A stretch of 40,519 nucleotides of DNA. Source: Prochlorococcus sp. AG-432-D11 (lineage in GTDB: Bacteria; Cyanobacteriota; Cyanobacteriia; PCC-6307; Cyanobiaceae). Shown here one piece after another: positions 32,743-40,519 of this stretch (positions are counted from its first letter, which is position 1; the number at the start of each line of letters is the position of its first letter). The stretch spans positions 1 through 40,519 of the forward strand of contig QCOP01000008.1 of assembly GCA_003212885.1 (NCBI GenBank). The letters run 5' to 3'. The notes beneath the pieces were generated by a model. That model had not been told where the DNA came from. It did no database searches and saw nothing but the letters and a program-made list of their open reading frames with translations. Made by a program: the position numbers and the translations under genes.

Positions 32743-33198
32743 TTGAGAAACAAACCAATTTTGATAACTCAAAGATTAGAAAGAGCAGAAGTACACAATC
32801 CATTGATTCTAGCTTTAACAGCTGAGGAGCGAACTAAGTTAAGAGGGAAGAGACAGACAAGTTGTGGTGTTGAGATTGTTTTGCAGCTTCCAAGAGAAGG
32901 GCCATTAATACCAGGTGAAATACTTTCAGGTTCTGATGGAACTCCCCAAATAGTAGTTGAAGCATCAATTGAAAATTTATTGCAAATTAGAGGGAATAGT
33001 ACTGTTGAGCTAATTAAGGCTGGATATCATTTAGGTAATAGGCATGTGGATCTGGAAGTGTATGAAAATGAAATGTATATAAGTGATGATCCTGTGCTCC
33101 AGAAAATGCTTATAGAGAGAGGCCTTACTGTTAGGAAATTGCAGAAGACTTTTCATCCAGAACAAGGTGCTTATATCCATACTCATTCAAACCTATAA
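32743..33198 (+). CDS. ureE: Urease nickel chaperone UreE
   Basis: No ATG is available. The track uses TTG 32728; the TTG at 32743 (MRNKPILITQRL) has GGAG nine bases upstream, so I chose it (151 residues). It has the two-domain UreE form: an N-terminal peptide-binding domain (LTAEERTKLRGKRQTSCGVE, LQLPREGPLIPGEIL) and a ferredoxin-like metal domain with AGYHLGNRHVDLEVYENEMY, where the His of GNRH binds nickel. The C-terminal tail has a short YIHTHSNL, an extra His pair, rather than a long His-rich end. Delivers nickel to UreG. Directly followed by ureF. Confidence 0.9.
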   Translation: MRNKPILITQRLERAEVHNPLILALTAEERTKLRGKRQTSCGVEIVLQLPREGPLIPGEILSGSDGTPQIVVEASIENLLQIRGNSTVELIKAGYHLGNRHVDLEVYENEMYISDDPVLQKMLIERGLTVRKLQKTFHPEQGAYIHTHSNL

Positions 33199-33873
33199 AT
33201 GTCTACATTAGGCCTTCTGCAATTAGTTAGCCCATCATTACCAGTTGGTGCATTTAGTTATTCAGAAGGTCTTGAATGGTTGGTTCACAAAAAAAAAGTT
33301 ACTAACAAATCATCTTTATCTGAATGGTTGAGCTCAGAACTTCTCAGGGGGCAAATTAGGTTAGAAGCTGCATCCCAAACCTATATAAGAACAGCTTTGA
33401 AAAATCATCTTGATTCTAAAGATCAGAAGACACTTCTTATAATCAAAGAATGGGACTCTTGGTTATTGGCTTTAAGGGACTCTGTTGAAATAAGGAAACA
33501 ATATAAGCAAATGGGTAAGTCTCTGATTGATTTATTATCCAATATGGGGCATGTTTTGCCTTGCAAAACGAAAGACTTTTCTTGGCCTATAGCTTGGGGA
33601 TGGGCAGGGTTGTTTTGGAGCCTTTCTGAACTTGAAGTAACGCAAGGGTATTTATATAGTTGGGTTGCTAATCAATTAAGTGCTGCTCTCAGGCTCATTC
33701 CTATTGGCCCAACAGAAGCACAATATTTACAATTTTCCTTATTGCCTCTTATTGAATCGCAGGCAAAAGATCTTTTAACTAAAGATCCTCATAATCTTTG
33801 GACTGGAGATTTAGGAGCCACGCTTGCTCAAGCCTCTCATTCGGAGCTTTATTCAAAACTATTTCGAACCTAA
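33199..33873 (+). CDS. ureF: Urease accessory protein UreF
   Basis: 224 residues, all-helical. Motif [21 protein letters not shown] at the N-terminus is the UreF signature (SPSLPxGAFxYSxGLE). The core ends in a helical region with [15 protein letters not shown]. It acts as a UreG partner in the UreDFG complex that activates urease. ATG start immediately after ureE's stop, and a one-base overlap with ureG. Confidence 0.95.
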   Translation: MSTLGLLQLVSPSLPVGAFSYSEGLEWLVHKKKVTNKSSLSEWLSSELLRGQIRLEAASQTYIRTALKNHLDSKDQKTLLIIKEWDSWLLALRDSVEIRKQYKQMGKSLIDLLSNMGHVLPCKTKDFSWPIAWGWAGLFWSLSELEVTQGYLYSWVANQLSAALRLIPIGPTEAQYLQFSLLPLIESQAKDLLTKDPHNLWTGDLGATLAQASHSELYSKLFRT

Positions 33874-34481
33874 TGACAAGTAAATTACGATTAGGAATTG
33901 CCGGACCTGTTGGTTCTGGTAAAACGGCTCTTATCGAGACACTTTGTAAAAGACTTAAGAATCAGCTTCAACTTGCAGTTGTAACTAATGACATTTTTAC
34001 TCAAGAAGATGCTGAATATCTTACGAAGTCTGGCGCACTTGAGCCCGAAAGGATTAGAGGTGTTGAAACTGGTGGATGCCCTCATACAGCAATACGAGAA
34101 GACTGTTCAATTAATCGTGCTGCTGTAGAAGATCTTGAGAGCGAATTCCCTCAACTTGATTTAATTTTTGTTGAAAGTGGAGGTGATAACCTTGCCGCCA
34201 GCTTTAGCCCTGAACTTGTCGACTTATGTATATATGTAATAGATGTAGCTGGCGGAGATAAGATTCCAAGGAAGGGAGGGCCAGGCATAACACGTTCAGA
34301 TTTATTAGTAATTAATAAAATTGATCTTGCCGATATGGTTGGAGCTAGTTTGGACACTATGCGTAAAGACACATTAAAAATGAGAGGTAAAAAACCTTGG
34401 TGTTTTACAAACCTCAAGACTGAGAATGGTTTGCAAGAGATTGAAAATTTTCTATTTGATCAGATTTGTCTTCATAAATAG
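33873..34481 (+). CDS. ureG: Urease accessory GTPase UreG
   Basis: The true start is ATG 33873, which overlaps the ureF stop by one base (TAATG), rather than the track start at 33798 inside ureF. 202 residues. P-loop [20 protein letters not shown]; nickel-binding Cys-Pro-His in [33 protein letters not shown] and [12 protein letters not shown] (GTPase NKxD). Couples GTP hydrolysis to nickel insertion. Last gene of ureEFG. 176 bases to urtA. Confidence 0.96.
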   Translation: MTSKLRLGIAGPVGSGKTALIETLCKRLKNQLQLAVVTNDIFTQEDAEYLTKSGALEPERIRGVETGGCPHTAIREDCSINRAAVEDLESEFPQLDLIFVESGGDNLAASFSPELVDLCIYVIDVAGGDKIPRKGGPGITRSDLLVINKIDLADMVGASLDTMRKDTLKMRGKKPWCFTNLKTENGLQEIENFLFDQICLHK

Positions 34482-34532
34482 ACATTAAAAATATCTTTTT
34501 GTTGTATTCGACACTGATTAGCTTGTTTTTTT

Positions 34533-34546
34533 GTATCAGCAGATAC
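34533..34546 (+). promoter_or_regulatory. NtcA box upstream of urtA
   Basis: GTATCAGCAGATAC, a perfect GTA-N8-TAC palindrome, 111 bases before the urtA start and after ureG. It shares the extended left half GTATCAG with the nirA-region box. No TAN3T -10 is found at the usual 22-23 base spacing; TAATTA at 34585 is farther away. Even so, the site supports nitrogen control of the urt operon. Confidence 0.75.
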
Positions 34547-34657
34547 TAAAGCTCTCGACTATTCGAAACATCTTCAAAAAAGTGTAATTAACTACAAAAT
34601 AAAACGCCATTGATTTTTACCTTGGCTTCTCATAACGGGTAAACACTCTTCTTTTTT

Positions 34658-35959
34658 ATGAAGCTTTCTAAGCGAATTCTTGCGGCTATTGCAACTACAT
34701 CAGTTTTGTCAACAGTGGCTATAGCACCTCCAGCTAGTGCTTTGTGGGGAAAAAAAGATTCATCAGCAACTAAATTCGACGATACAGTTACTGTTGGGAT
34801 CCTTCATTCCTTAAGTGGAACAATGGCTATCTCGGAATCCACATTAGTTGATACCGAAAAAATGGCTATTGAAGAAATCAATGCAGCTGGTGGTGTGTTT
34901 GTAGATGGAAAGTTTTACAAGATTGAATACATAGTTGAAGATGGAGCTTCTGATTGGCCCACTTTTGCTGAGAAATCAAAAAAATTAATTGATCAAGACG
35001 GAGTACCAGTTGTATTCGGTGGTTGGACTTCTGCAAGCAGAAAAGCAATGCTTCCTGTGTATGAAGCAAAGGATGCTTTCCTTTACTATCCAATTCAATA
35101 CGAAGCTCAAGAATGTTCTAATAATATTTTTTACACTGGTGCAACGCCTAATCAGCAATCAGAACCAGCAACAGAATTCATGTTTAAGCGTTCACCTGCT
35201 GCTGGTAAACCATTTTTCTTAGTTGGTTCTGACTATGTTTTCCCAAGAACCTCTAACACAATTACTAAGGCTCAAGTAGCGCAATTAGGCGGTACGGTTG
35301 TTGGTGAAGACTACTTACCTTTAGGTAATACAGAAGTAGCGCCGATTATTTCTAAGATCAAACGTGCTCTACCAAATGGTGGGATCATTGTTAACACCTT
35401 AAATGGTGATCAAAATGTAGCTTTCTTTAAGCAGATTCAGGATGCTGGGATTACCCCTTCGAATGGTTATTATGTGATGAATTATTCGATTGCAGAAGAA
35501 GAAATCAGTACAATTGGTCCTGAGTTTCTTGAAGGTCATTACGGAGCTTGGAACTATATGATGTCCATTGATACTCCTGCTTCTAAGAAATTTGCTGCAA
35601 GTTTTAAAAAGAGATGGGGCTCAGATCGAGTTGTAGCAGATCCTCAAGAATCTGCTTATAACATGGTTTATTTATGGAAAAAGGCTGTCGAAGCTGCTGG
35701 TACATTTGATGACAACGCAGTTAGAGAAGCTCTTATTGGCCAGAAATTTGATGCTCCTCAGGGGCCAGTTGAAGTAATGCCTAATCATCATTTGTCTCAA
35801 ACTGTGAGAATAGGTCAAATAAATTCAGAAGGAGGATTTACAATTCTTGAACAAACTGGAGTTGTTAATCCACAAGCATGGAACCAAAAACATCCAAGTT
35901 CAAAAGGTTATGCATGCGATTGGACTGATGCTTCAAAAGGTGAGAAATATAAGCTTTAA
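34658..35959 (+). CDS. urtA: Urea ABC transporter substrate-binding protein
   Basis: 433 residues. The signal peptide (KRILAAIATTSVLSTVAIAP, cleavage near ASA-LWG) sends it to the periplasm. The family 5 peripheral-binding fold is clear: VGILHSLSGTMAISESTLVD, VVFGGWTSASRKAMLPVYEA and YYPIQYEAQECSNNIFYTGA are UrtA signatures. It captures urea (or short-chain amides) with high affinity and hands it to UrtBC. The NtcA box precedes it and a strong terminator follows, so urtA mRNA is probably far more abundant than the rest of the operon. Confidence 0.97.
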   Translation: MKLSKRILAAIATTSVLSTVAIAPPASALWGKKDSSATKFDDTVTVGILHSLSGTMAISESTLVDTEKMAIEEINAAGGVFVDGKFYKIEYIVEDGASDWPTFAEKSKKLIDQDGVPVVFGGWTSASRKAMLPVYEAKDAFLYYPIQYEAQECSNNIFYTGATPNQQSEPATEFMFKRSPAAGKPFFLVGSDYVFPRTSNTITKAQVAQLGGTVVGEDYLPLGNTEVAPIISKIKRALPNGGIIVNTLNGDQNVAFFKQIQDAGITPSNGYYVMNYSIAEEEISTIGPEFLEGHYGAWNYMMSIDTPASKKFAASFKKRWGSDRVVADPQESAYNMVYLWKKAVEAAGTFDDNAVREALIGQKFDAPQGPVEVMPNHHLSQTVRIGQINSEGGFTILEQTGVVNPQAWNQKHPSSKGYACDWTDASKGEKYKL

Positions 35960-35987
35960 GAAACTTTAACTTCTAACCTGTCTTCAT

Positions 35988-36024
35988 AACAATGAGGGGC
36001 TTTAGAAGCTCCTCATTGTTTTGT
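35988..36024 (+). terminator. Strong terminator/attenuator between urtA and urtB
   Basis: AACAATGAGGGGCTT (35988-36002) pairs with AAGCTCCTCATTGTT (36006-36020) over 15 positions including one G-U pair, with a 3-base TAG loop, followed by TTGTTC after the T-rich arm end. It lies 28 bases after the urtA stop and contains the ATG of the track's urtB start. It should stop most transcripts after urtA. Confidence 0.9.
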
Positions 36025-36045
36025 TCAAAGTTATTTTTAGTTCTA

Positions 36046-37203
36046 GTGCAATTAATTATTGAAAGTCTCTTTAATGGTGTAGCTATTGGTTCAGTTCTTT
36101 TAGTAGCTGCTCTTGGATTGGCAATTGTTTTTGGATTAATGGGTGTTATCAATCTTGCTCACGGGGAGTTGATGATGCTAGGTGCTTATTCAACATACGT
36201 CGTTCAACTTCTTTTCAAGCAGCTTCCAGCCTTAAAACCCTTTTATGATAGTTATGTAATAGTTGCTATAGGAGTTGCTTTTATAGTAAGTGGTGTTGTT
36301 GGCATATTTTTGGAAAGGACCGTAATTAGGCGCCTTTATGGAAGTCCACTCGAAACTCTTCTAGCTACATGGGGAGTAAGCCTTATTCTCCAACAATTTG
36401 TAAGGAGTGTTCCACTTGCTTATGGCAGTGGTTTTGTTGTGGCGATTTTAATTCATATGACTGCATCTATTTTATTACCCGATCATCTTTGGATAGGTAC
36501 TAGAGGTAGATTAATTAAAGCTGGAACTTTGTTTTTTTCAGCTATCACAGGGATTATGACAGGAGGAATATTATCTTCTTTAATCAGTAAGCTTGGTCGT
36601 GCAAGTGCAAGAAATGTTGATGTGACGGCTCCATCTTGGATGCGAGGAGGGATAGACTTCTTAGGAGTAACATTTCCTAAAACACGACTATTAATAATTC
36701 TAATTACAGTAATTTCTGTTGTTGCTGTAAGCTTTTTCCTTAATAAAAGTTCTTGGGGTATTCGAATTAGAGCAGTTACTCAAAATAGACCTATGAGTGA
36801 TTGTTTAGGAATATCAACAGAGACTGTAGATATTCTTACATTTGGAATAGGGTCCGGTTTAGCTGGTGTAGCTGGTGTAGCTGTTTCACTTCTTGGTTCG
36901 GTAGGGCCAAATGTTGGTAGTAATTATATAGTTGGTTGTTTTATGGTTGTTGTTCTTGGTGGAGTGGGCAATTTGTTAGGAACCATCTTTGCTTCTTTAT
37001 CAATTGGTATTATGACAGACCTTATTGGTGCAGGAAGATTACTAACCCTTTGGCCAAGTATGCCCTCCCCTTTGGCGGTGACTATAGATTTCTTTGCGAC
37101 AACAAGTATGGCTAGAGTCATGATATTTGCTTTAATAATTGTTTTCCTTCAATTTAGACCTGCAGGCTTATTCCCTCAGAAAGGTCGTATGGTGGAATAT
37201 TGA
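36046..37203 (+). CDS. urtB: Urea ABC transporter permease UrtB
   Basis: The track start (35992) lies inside the hairpin and adds 18 unlikely residues; GTG 36046 in the same frame (VQLIIESLFNGVAIGSVLL) gives the usual N-terminus, so I chose it (385 residues). Membrane protein of the LivH type: VAALGLAIVFGLMGVINLAH GELMMLGAYSTY is the family signature. A ~45-residue loop plus insert around AGTLFFSAITGIMTGGILSS is a UrtB-specific feature. Forms the channel with UrtC. Inner membrane, about nine helices. Confidence 0.93.
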   Translation: MQLIIESLFNGVAIGSVLLVAALGLAIVFGLMGVINLAHGELMMLGAYSTYVVQLLFKQLPALKPFYDSYVIVAIGVAFIVSGVVGIFLERTVIRRLYGSPLETLLATWGVSLILQQFVRSVPLAYGSGFVVAILIHMTASILLPDHLWIGTRGRLIKAGTLFFSAITGIMTGGILSSLISKLGRASARNVDVTAPSWMRGGIDFLGVTFPKTRLLIILITVISVVAVSFFLNKSSWGIRIRAVTQNRPMSDCLGISTETVDILTFGIGSGLAGVAGVAVSLLGSVGPNVGSNYIVGCFMVVVLGGVGNLLGTIFASLSIGIMTDLIGAGRLLTLWPSMPSPLAVTIDFFATTSMARVMIFALIIVFLQFRPAGLFPQKGRMVEY

Positions 37204-37206
37204 TTT

Positions 37207-38334
37207 ATGAATTTTTCAAATTCGACAAAAAAATGGATAACTTTATTTGTATGGGTGTTAATACTTGTAGCCATTGTTGCCGCCCCATCAGTTCTCCCAG
37301 TTTTCCGTTTGAACCTTTTAGGACGTTATCTTTCACTAGCAATAGTTGCTCTTGGTGTTGATTTAATTTGGGGCTTTACAGGATTATTAAGTCTTGGTCA
37401 AGGTGTTTTCTTTGCTTTAGGTGGCTATTGCGCCGCAATGTACCTTCAGCTTAATAGCTCTTTAGAGTTTCCCAATGGTATCCCAGAATTTTTTGGTTTG
37501 TATGGTGTCGAAAAGCTTCCATTTTTCTGGGAACCTTTTAGTTCTGCGATTTTTACGCTGATTGCAATTTGGCTTGTCCCTGCATTAGTTGCAGGTGTGT
37601 TGGGTTTCTTGGTTTTCAGAAATCGTATCAAGGGAGTGTATTTTTCAATTTTGACCCAAGCAGCTCTATTAGTATTTTTTAATTTGTTTAATGGACAGCA
37701 AAAATTAATAAATGGCACGAACGGTCTCAAGACTGATGTAACGCTTCTTTTTGGCCAAATGGTTGGATCAGATGATATTCAGAAATTGTTCTTTTGGTTG
37801 TCAGCTGTATTAGTAATTTTTTCTTGGTTTATAGCAAAGTGGATAGTTCGTGATCGTTTCGGGAATGTTTTGATAGCAATACGCGATGATGAACCTAGGA
37901 TAAGATTCACTGGATTTAATCCAACAATTTTTAAAACTATTATTTTCGCTATTGCTGGCGGATTTGCTGGGATATCAGGTGCTTTATATACGGTTCAATC
38001 AGGGATCGTCTCTCCGCAATTTATGACAGTTCCCTTTTCTATTGAAATGGTTATTTGGGTTGCAGTTGGGGGAAGAGGAACTCTTTTAGGAGCAATTTTA
38101 GGGGCAGTAGTGATTAATTATGCAAAGAGTCTTGTAAGTGAGGCTTTCCCTGCAAGTTGGATGTTTATTCAAGGAGGTTTATTTATTCTAGTTGTAACTG
38201 CTCTCCCTGAAGGTGTTCTGGGATGGATTCAAAGTGATGGACCTAGAAATTTTCTTTTAAGAGCAGGCCTATCTCGTCGAATCTCTACTTATCCTAAAAA
38301 TGAAATAGATAATATCGAGGAGCCAAGCCAATGA
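37207..38334 (+). CDS. urtC: Urea ABC transporter permease UrtC
   Basis: 375 residues, LivM-type permease. LSLAIVALGVDLIWGFTGLL and SLGQGVFFALGGYCAAMYL are family signatures; the EAA-like loop is GNVLIAIRDDEPRIRFTGFN. About ten membrane helices and a short polar C-terminal tail (YPKNEIDNIEEPSQ). Three bases after urtB and a four-base ATGA overlap with urtD, so tightly coupled. Pairs with UrtB in the inner membrane. Confidence 0.96.
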   Translation: MNFSNSTKKWITLFVWVLILVAIVAAPSVLPVFRLNLLGRYLSLAIVALGVDLIWGFTGLLSLGQGVFFALGGYCAAMYLQLNSSLEFPNGIPEFFGLYGVEKLPFFWEPFSSAIFTLIAIWLVPALVAGVLGFLVFRNRIKGVYFSILTQAALLVFFNLFNGQQKLINGTNGLKTDVTLLFGQMVGSDDIQKLFFWLSAVLVIFSWFIAKWIVRDRFGNVLIAIRDDEPRIRFTGFNPTIFKTIIFAIAGGFAGISGALYTVQSGIVSPQFMTVPFSIEMVIWVAVGGRGTLLGAILGAVVINYAKSLVSEAFPASWMFIQGGLFILVVTALPEGVLGWIQSDGPRNFLLRAGLSRRISTYPKNEIDNIEEPSQ

Positions 38335-39083
38335 TTAAACCACTTCTAGAACTTAATCAAATAACTGTTAGTTTTGATGGGTTCCTTGCGCTTAAGAATC
38401 TTAACCTTTCACTTCAGCCTGGTGAATTAAGAGCTGTTATAGGACCTAATGGGGCTGGAAAGACAACATTCTTAGACGTAATCACAGGAAAAGTAAAGCC
38501 GACTAAAGGGGATGTAATTTTTAAAGGTCGTTCCCTATTAGATCAACGAGAACATCGTATAGCTCGAATGGGTATTGGAAGAAAATTTCAAAGTCCTAGA
38601 GTGTTCGAAAATCTTTCTGTATATGACAACCTTGCTTTAGCAGTATCAAAACCTAAGAAACCTTTACCACTTCTTCTAGGAAAAATTAAGGGCTTTCAAT
38701 CAGACAAAATTGATCAATTGATGAATATAGTCAATTTACTTACAAGAAAGAATGTACTTGCTGGCTCCTTGTCTCATGGTCAGAAGCAATGGCTTGAGAT
38801 TGCAATGCTTGTAGGTCAAGATCCAGATTTATTGCTAGTTGATGAACCTGTAGCAGGTCTTACGGATGAAGAGACAGAGCTAACAGCTGATCTCCTGAAG
38901 TCTTTATCGGGACAAAATACTGTCTTGGTAATTGATCATGATATGGAATTTATAAGACGACTAGATAGTCCAGTAACTGTTTTGCATCAAGGTGCTGTGC
39001 TATGTGAAGGTAATATGCAAACAATTCAGAATGATTCAAGAGTCATTGAAGTTTATTTAGGTAAATCTGAGGGGGAGGGGTAA
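38331..39083 (+). CDS. urtD: Urea ABC transporter ATPase UrtD
   Basis: 250 residues, LivG-type ATPase. Walker A GPNGAGKTTFLD; Q-loop IGRKFQSPRVFENLSVYDNL; signature LSHGQKQWLEIAML (a His-substituted LSxGQ typical of UrtD); Walker B LLLVDEPVAGL; switch His in LVIDHDMEFI. Energises urea import from the cytoplasmic side as a heterodimer with UrtE. Overlaps urtC by four bases and urtE by one. Confidence 0.96.
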   Translation: MIKPLLELNQITVSFDGFLALKNLNLSLQPGELRAVIGPNGAGKTTFLDVITGKVKPTKGDVIFKGRSLLDQREHRIARMGIGRKFQSPRVFENLSVYDNLALAVSKPKKPLPLLLGKIKGFQSDKIDQLMNIVNLLTRKNVLAGSLSHGQKQWLEIAMLVGQDPDLLLVDEPVAGLTDEETELTADLLKSLSGQNTVLVIDHDMEFIRRLDSPVTVLHQGAVLCEGNMQTIQNDSRVIEVYLGKSEGEG

Positions 39084-39790
39084 TGTCACTGCTAGAGGTT
39101 ACTGGTTTAAACACTTATTATGGTGAAAGCCATATTCTTCGGGATGTAGATATCTCTTTGAATCCAGGTGAAATGATTTGTTTAATTGGTCGTAATGGGG
39201 TAGGTAAAACAACTTTATTAAAGTCTCTTATTGGTTTATTACAACCTCGCTCAGGTGAAATTCTTTTAGAAGGTAATTCAGTAATAAGAAAGCGCCCTCA
39301 CCAGAGAGCCCGTTCTGGCCTTGCTTATGTTCCACAAGGAAGAGAAATTATTCCTTATCTCACCGTTCAGGAAAACTTAACCCTTGGTATGGAAGCCCTC
39401 CCAGGAGGAATTGAAAAAAACAATAGACTCGATGAGTTTGTTTTTGATCTTTTTCCTATTCTTAGAAATTTCCTTCATCGTAAAGGTGGAGATCTAAGTG
39501 GAGGACAACAACAACAGTTGGCAATAGCCAGAGCTTTGTTAGGGAAACCAAAGGTTTTATTGCTTGACGAACCAACTGAGGGAATACAACCAAATATTGT
39601 TCAAGATATTGAGTCTGCAGTTAAGGCAATTATTTCAGAACGGGGTATAGGGGTCTTACTTGTTGAGCAACATTTGCATTTTGTGCGTCAAGCTGATCGT
39701 TACTATGCAATGCAACGTGGAGGGATTGTAGCTAGTGGTACAACATCAGATTTGAGCAAGGATGTGATAGATAAATTTTTAAGTGTTTAG
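39083..39790 (+). CDS. urtE: Urea ABC transporter ATPase UrtE
   Basis: 235 residues, LivF-type ATPase. Walker A GRNGVGKTTLLKSL; Q-loop YVPQGREIIPYLTVQENL; signature LSGGQQQQLAIARALL; Walker B VLLLDEPTEGIQPNIVQDI; switch His in LLVEQHLHFVRQ. Completes the urtABCDE set. Start ATG overlaps the urtD stop (TAATG). After its stop a short hairpin-like string (GTTTC-AAGA-GAAAC near 39817) may end the operon, without a U tract. Confidence 0.96.
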   Translation: MSLLEVTGLNTYYGESHILRDVDISLNPGEMICLIGRNGVGKTTLLKSLIGLLQPRSGEILLEGNSVIRKRPHQRARSGLAYVPQGREIIPYLTVQENLTLGMEALPGGIEKNNRLDEFVFDLFPILRNFLHRKGGDLSGGQQQQLAIARALLGKPKVLLLDEPTEGIQPNIVQDIESAVKAIISERGIGVLLVEQHLHFVRQADRYYAMQRGGIVASGTTSDLSKDVIDKFLSV

Positions 39791-40053
39791 CTATCCAATC
39801 TTTGAATTAGTACGTTTCAAGAGAAACTAATGATTGCGGACTCTTCTTCTTAAGTGTCTTGATTATTTATGCCTACCAAGGCTTTCACAAATTTGAGTAT
39901 GTAAATAATGCCGCTTTCCTTATCCCTAATGATATTGATCCTTTGACTTCGTTATTTTCTTCTAATTTTTTCACATCACTACCGCGGAGTTAAATTTAAG
40001 CTTATGATTAGTTCAAAGATTGACCTTGTGATTTGAGATAAGATGATAGTTTT

Positions 40054-40197
40054 TTAGAACCCTTTATTAGTAATTTTTCTATTAGATGAATTGAAGCTTG
40101 TTGGAGTAGCCCCAAAGAACCTCGTTCTACCATCACTAATATGAATCTCAGTTATTAGCCTATTGTTAGCAGGATTCATTTTCTGTTGATCTTTCAT
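40054..40197 (-). CDS. Possible small protein, 47 aa
   Basis: Unlisted minus-strand ORF from ATG 40197. The product is basic and Asn/Thr/Ser-rich with a short beta-like centre (NRLITEIHISDGRTRFFGAT) and no export signal. Codon use looks coding-like, but it is isolated in the ~590-base region after urtE, where nothing else was seen. Family unknown. Confidence 0.4.
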   Translation of the reverse strand: MKDQQKMNPANNRLITEIHISDGRTRFFGATPTSFNSSNRKITNKGF

Positions 40198-40384
40198 GAT
40201 GAGAATATTGTTTTCCTATTTATAGGTGAAAAGGCCTTTAAATAGTGTTGTTGCATTTACATAAATACTGATAAAATCATGATGTAACTTTCTTTTGCAT
40301 TTAATTATACATATTAAAGGATCAATAATTATTTTTTTTTAATCATTGATTATTAAAATAGGGATCAAGTTTAATAATCAAGAA

Positions 40385-40519
40385 ATGGAAAATCTTGAAA
40401 AGAGTAATTTAGATGCATCTAAGGATTCTGATAAAAGAATGCAACGTGACCAAGAAAATATGTCACTTGTAGAAGCAGCATTTAATACCAAAGTAATTGA
40501 TTCATTTGGTCAAACTTTA
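40385..40519 (+). CDS. Start of an unidentified protein (3' partial)
   Basis: ATG 40385 opens a frame that runs off the right edge (45 codons seen). The visible N-terminus is hydrophilic, rich in Lys, Asp, Ser and Asn (SNLDASKDSDKRMQRDQENM), followed by a more ordered part (SLVEAAFNTKVIDSFGQTL). No signal peptide. Nothing can be said of its function. Confidence 0.55.
   Translation, partial: MENLEKSNLDASKDSDKRMQRDQENMSLVEAAFNTKVIDSFGQTL

Noticed and set aside
1-40519. tRNA, rRNA, insertion sequences, att sites
   Set aside because: No tRNA-like cloverleaf strings, rRNA segments, transposase genes or flanking direct repeats were recognised, so no mobile element is claimed despite the gene decay at 18-24 kb.

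Overview
The window looks like a chromosomal segment of a low-light-adapted Prochlorococcus, probably close to the LLI (NATL-like) group. The evidence is the low GC content, the many very small genes, a cluster of 35-75 residue high-light-inducible (Hli) proteins ending in the TGQxIPG motif, a ferredoxin-dependent nitrite reductase beside a FocA-type nitrite transporter without nitrate reductase, and a complete urease plus urea ABC transporter set. The strain placement is inference.

Layout. 1-8.1 kb: C-terminus of a large DUF4114 surface-type protein, small conserved proteins (DUF3303, half-size AbrB membrane protein, cupin, DUF1330), an atypical Nramp-family transporter and a four-gene hli cluster whose first member is frameshifted near its start. 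8.3-16.4 kb: PrxQ peroxiredoxin, then the nitrite module. nirA, an unlisted 47-residue ORF and focA run leftwards. A CbiX-type chelatase gene and cobA run rightwards, and these supply the siroheme NirA needs. A perfect GTA-N8-TAC NtcA box lies between the two arms. Further left are a HEAT-repeat gene and a TrpD2-like gene. 16.6-29.3 kb: a variable stretch of small exported or hypothetical proteins, several visibly decayed genes, SIMPL, a GC-rich selO, a stand-alone IF2-N-like protein convergent with a histone-H1-like protein, and a TPR protein built of near-identical 34/35-residue units. 29.3-39.8 kb: the urea module, ureDABC leftwards and ureEFG then urtABCDE rightwards. urtA has its own perfect NtcA box and a strong hairpin terminator behind it. 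The window ends in the start of an unidentified gene.

How it works together. Urea is captured by UrtA, imported by UrtBCDE and split to ammonium by UreABC, whose nickel centre is assembled by UreDEFG. Nitrite enters by FocA and is reduced by NirA. Both modules carry the same NtcA-type operator, so both should respond to nitrogen limitation.

No single unmistakable new system was found. The most interesting items are: the 47-residue protein with a duplicated DIFSRF motif inside the nirA-focA unit; hairpin terminators placed immediately behind nirA and urtA; the frameshifted hli gene; and a recurrent pattern of tiny secreted-type ORFs broken by an in-frame TAA or a homopolymer frameshift. Coordinates of ORFs absent from the supplied track were worked out by hand.
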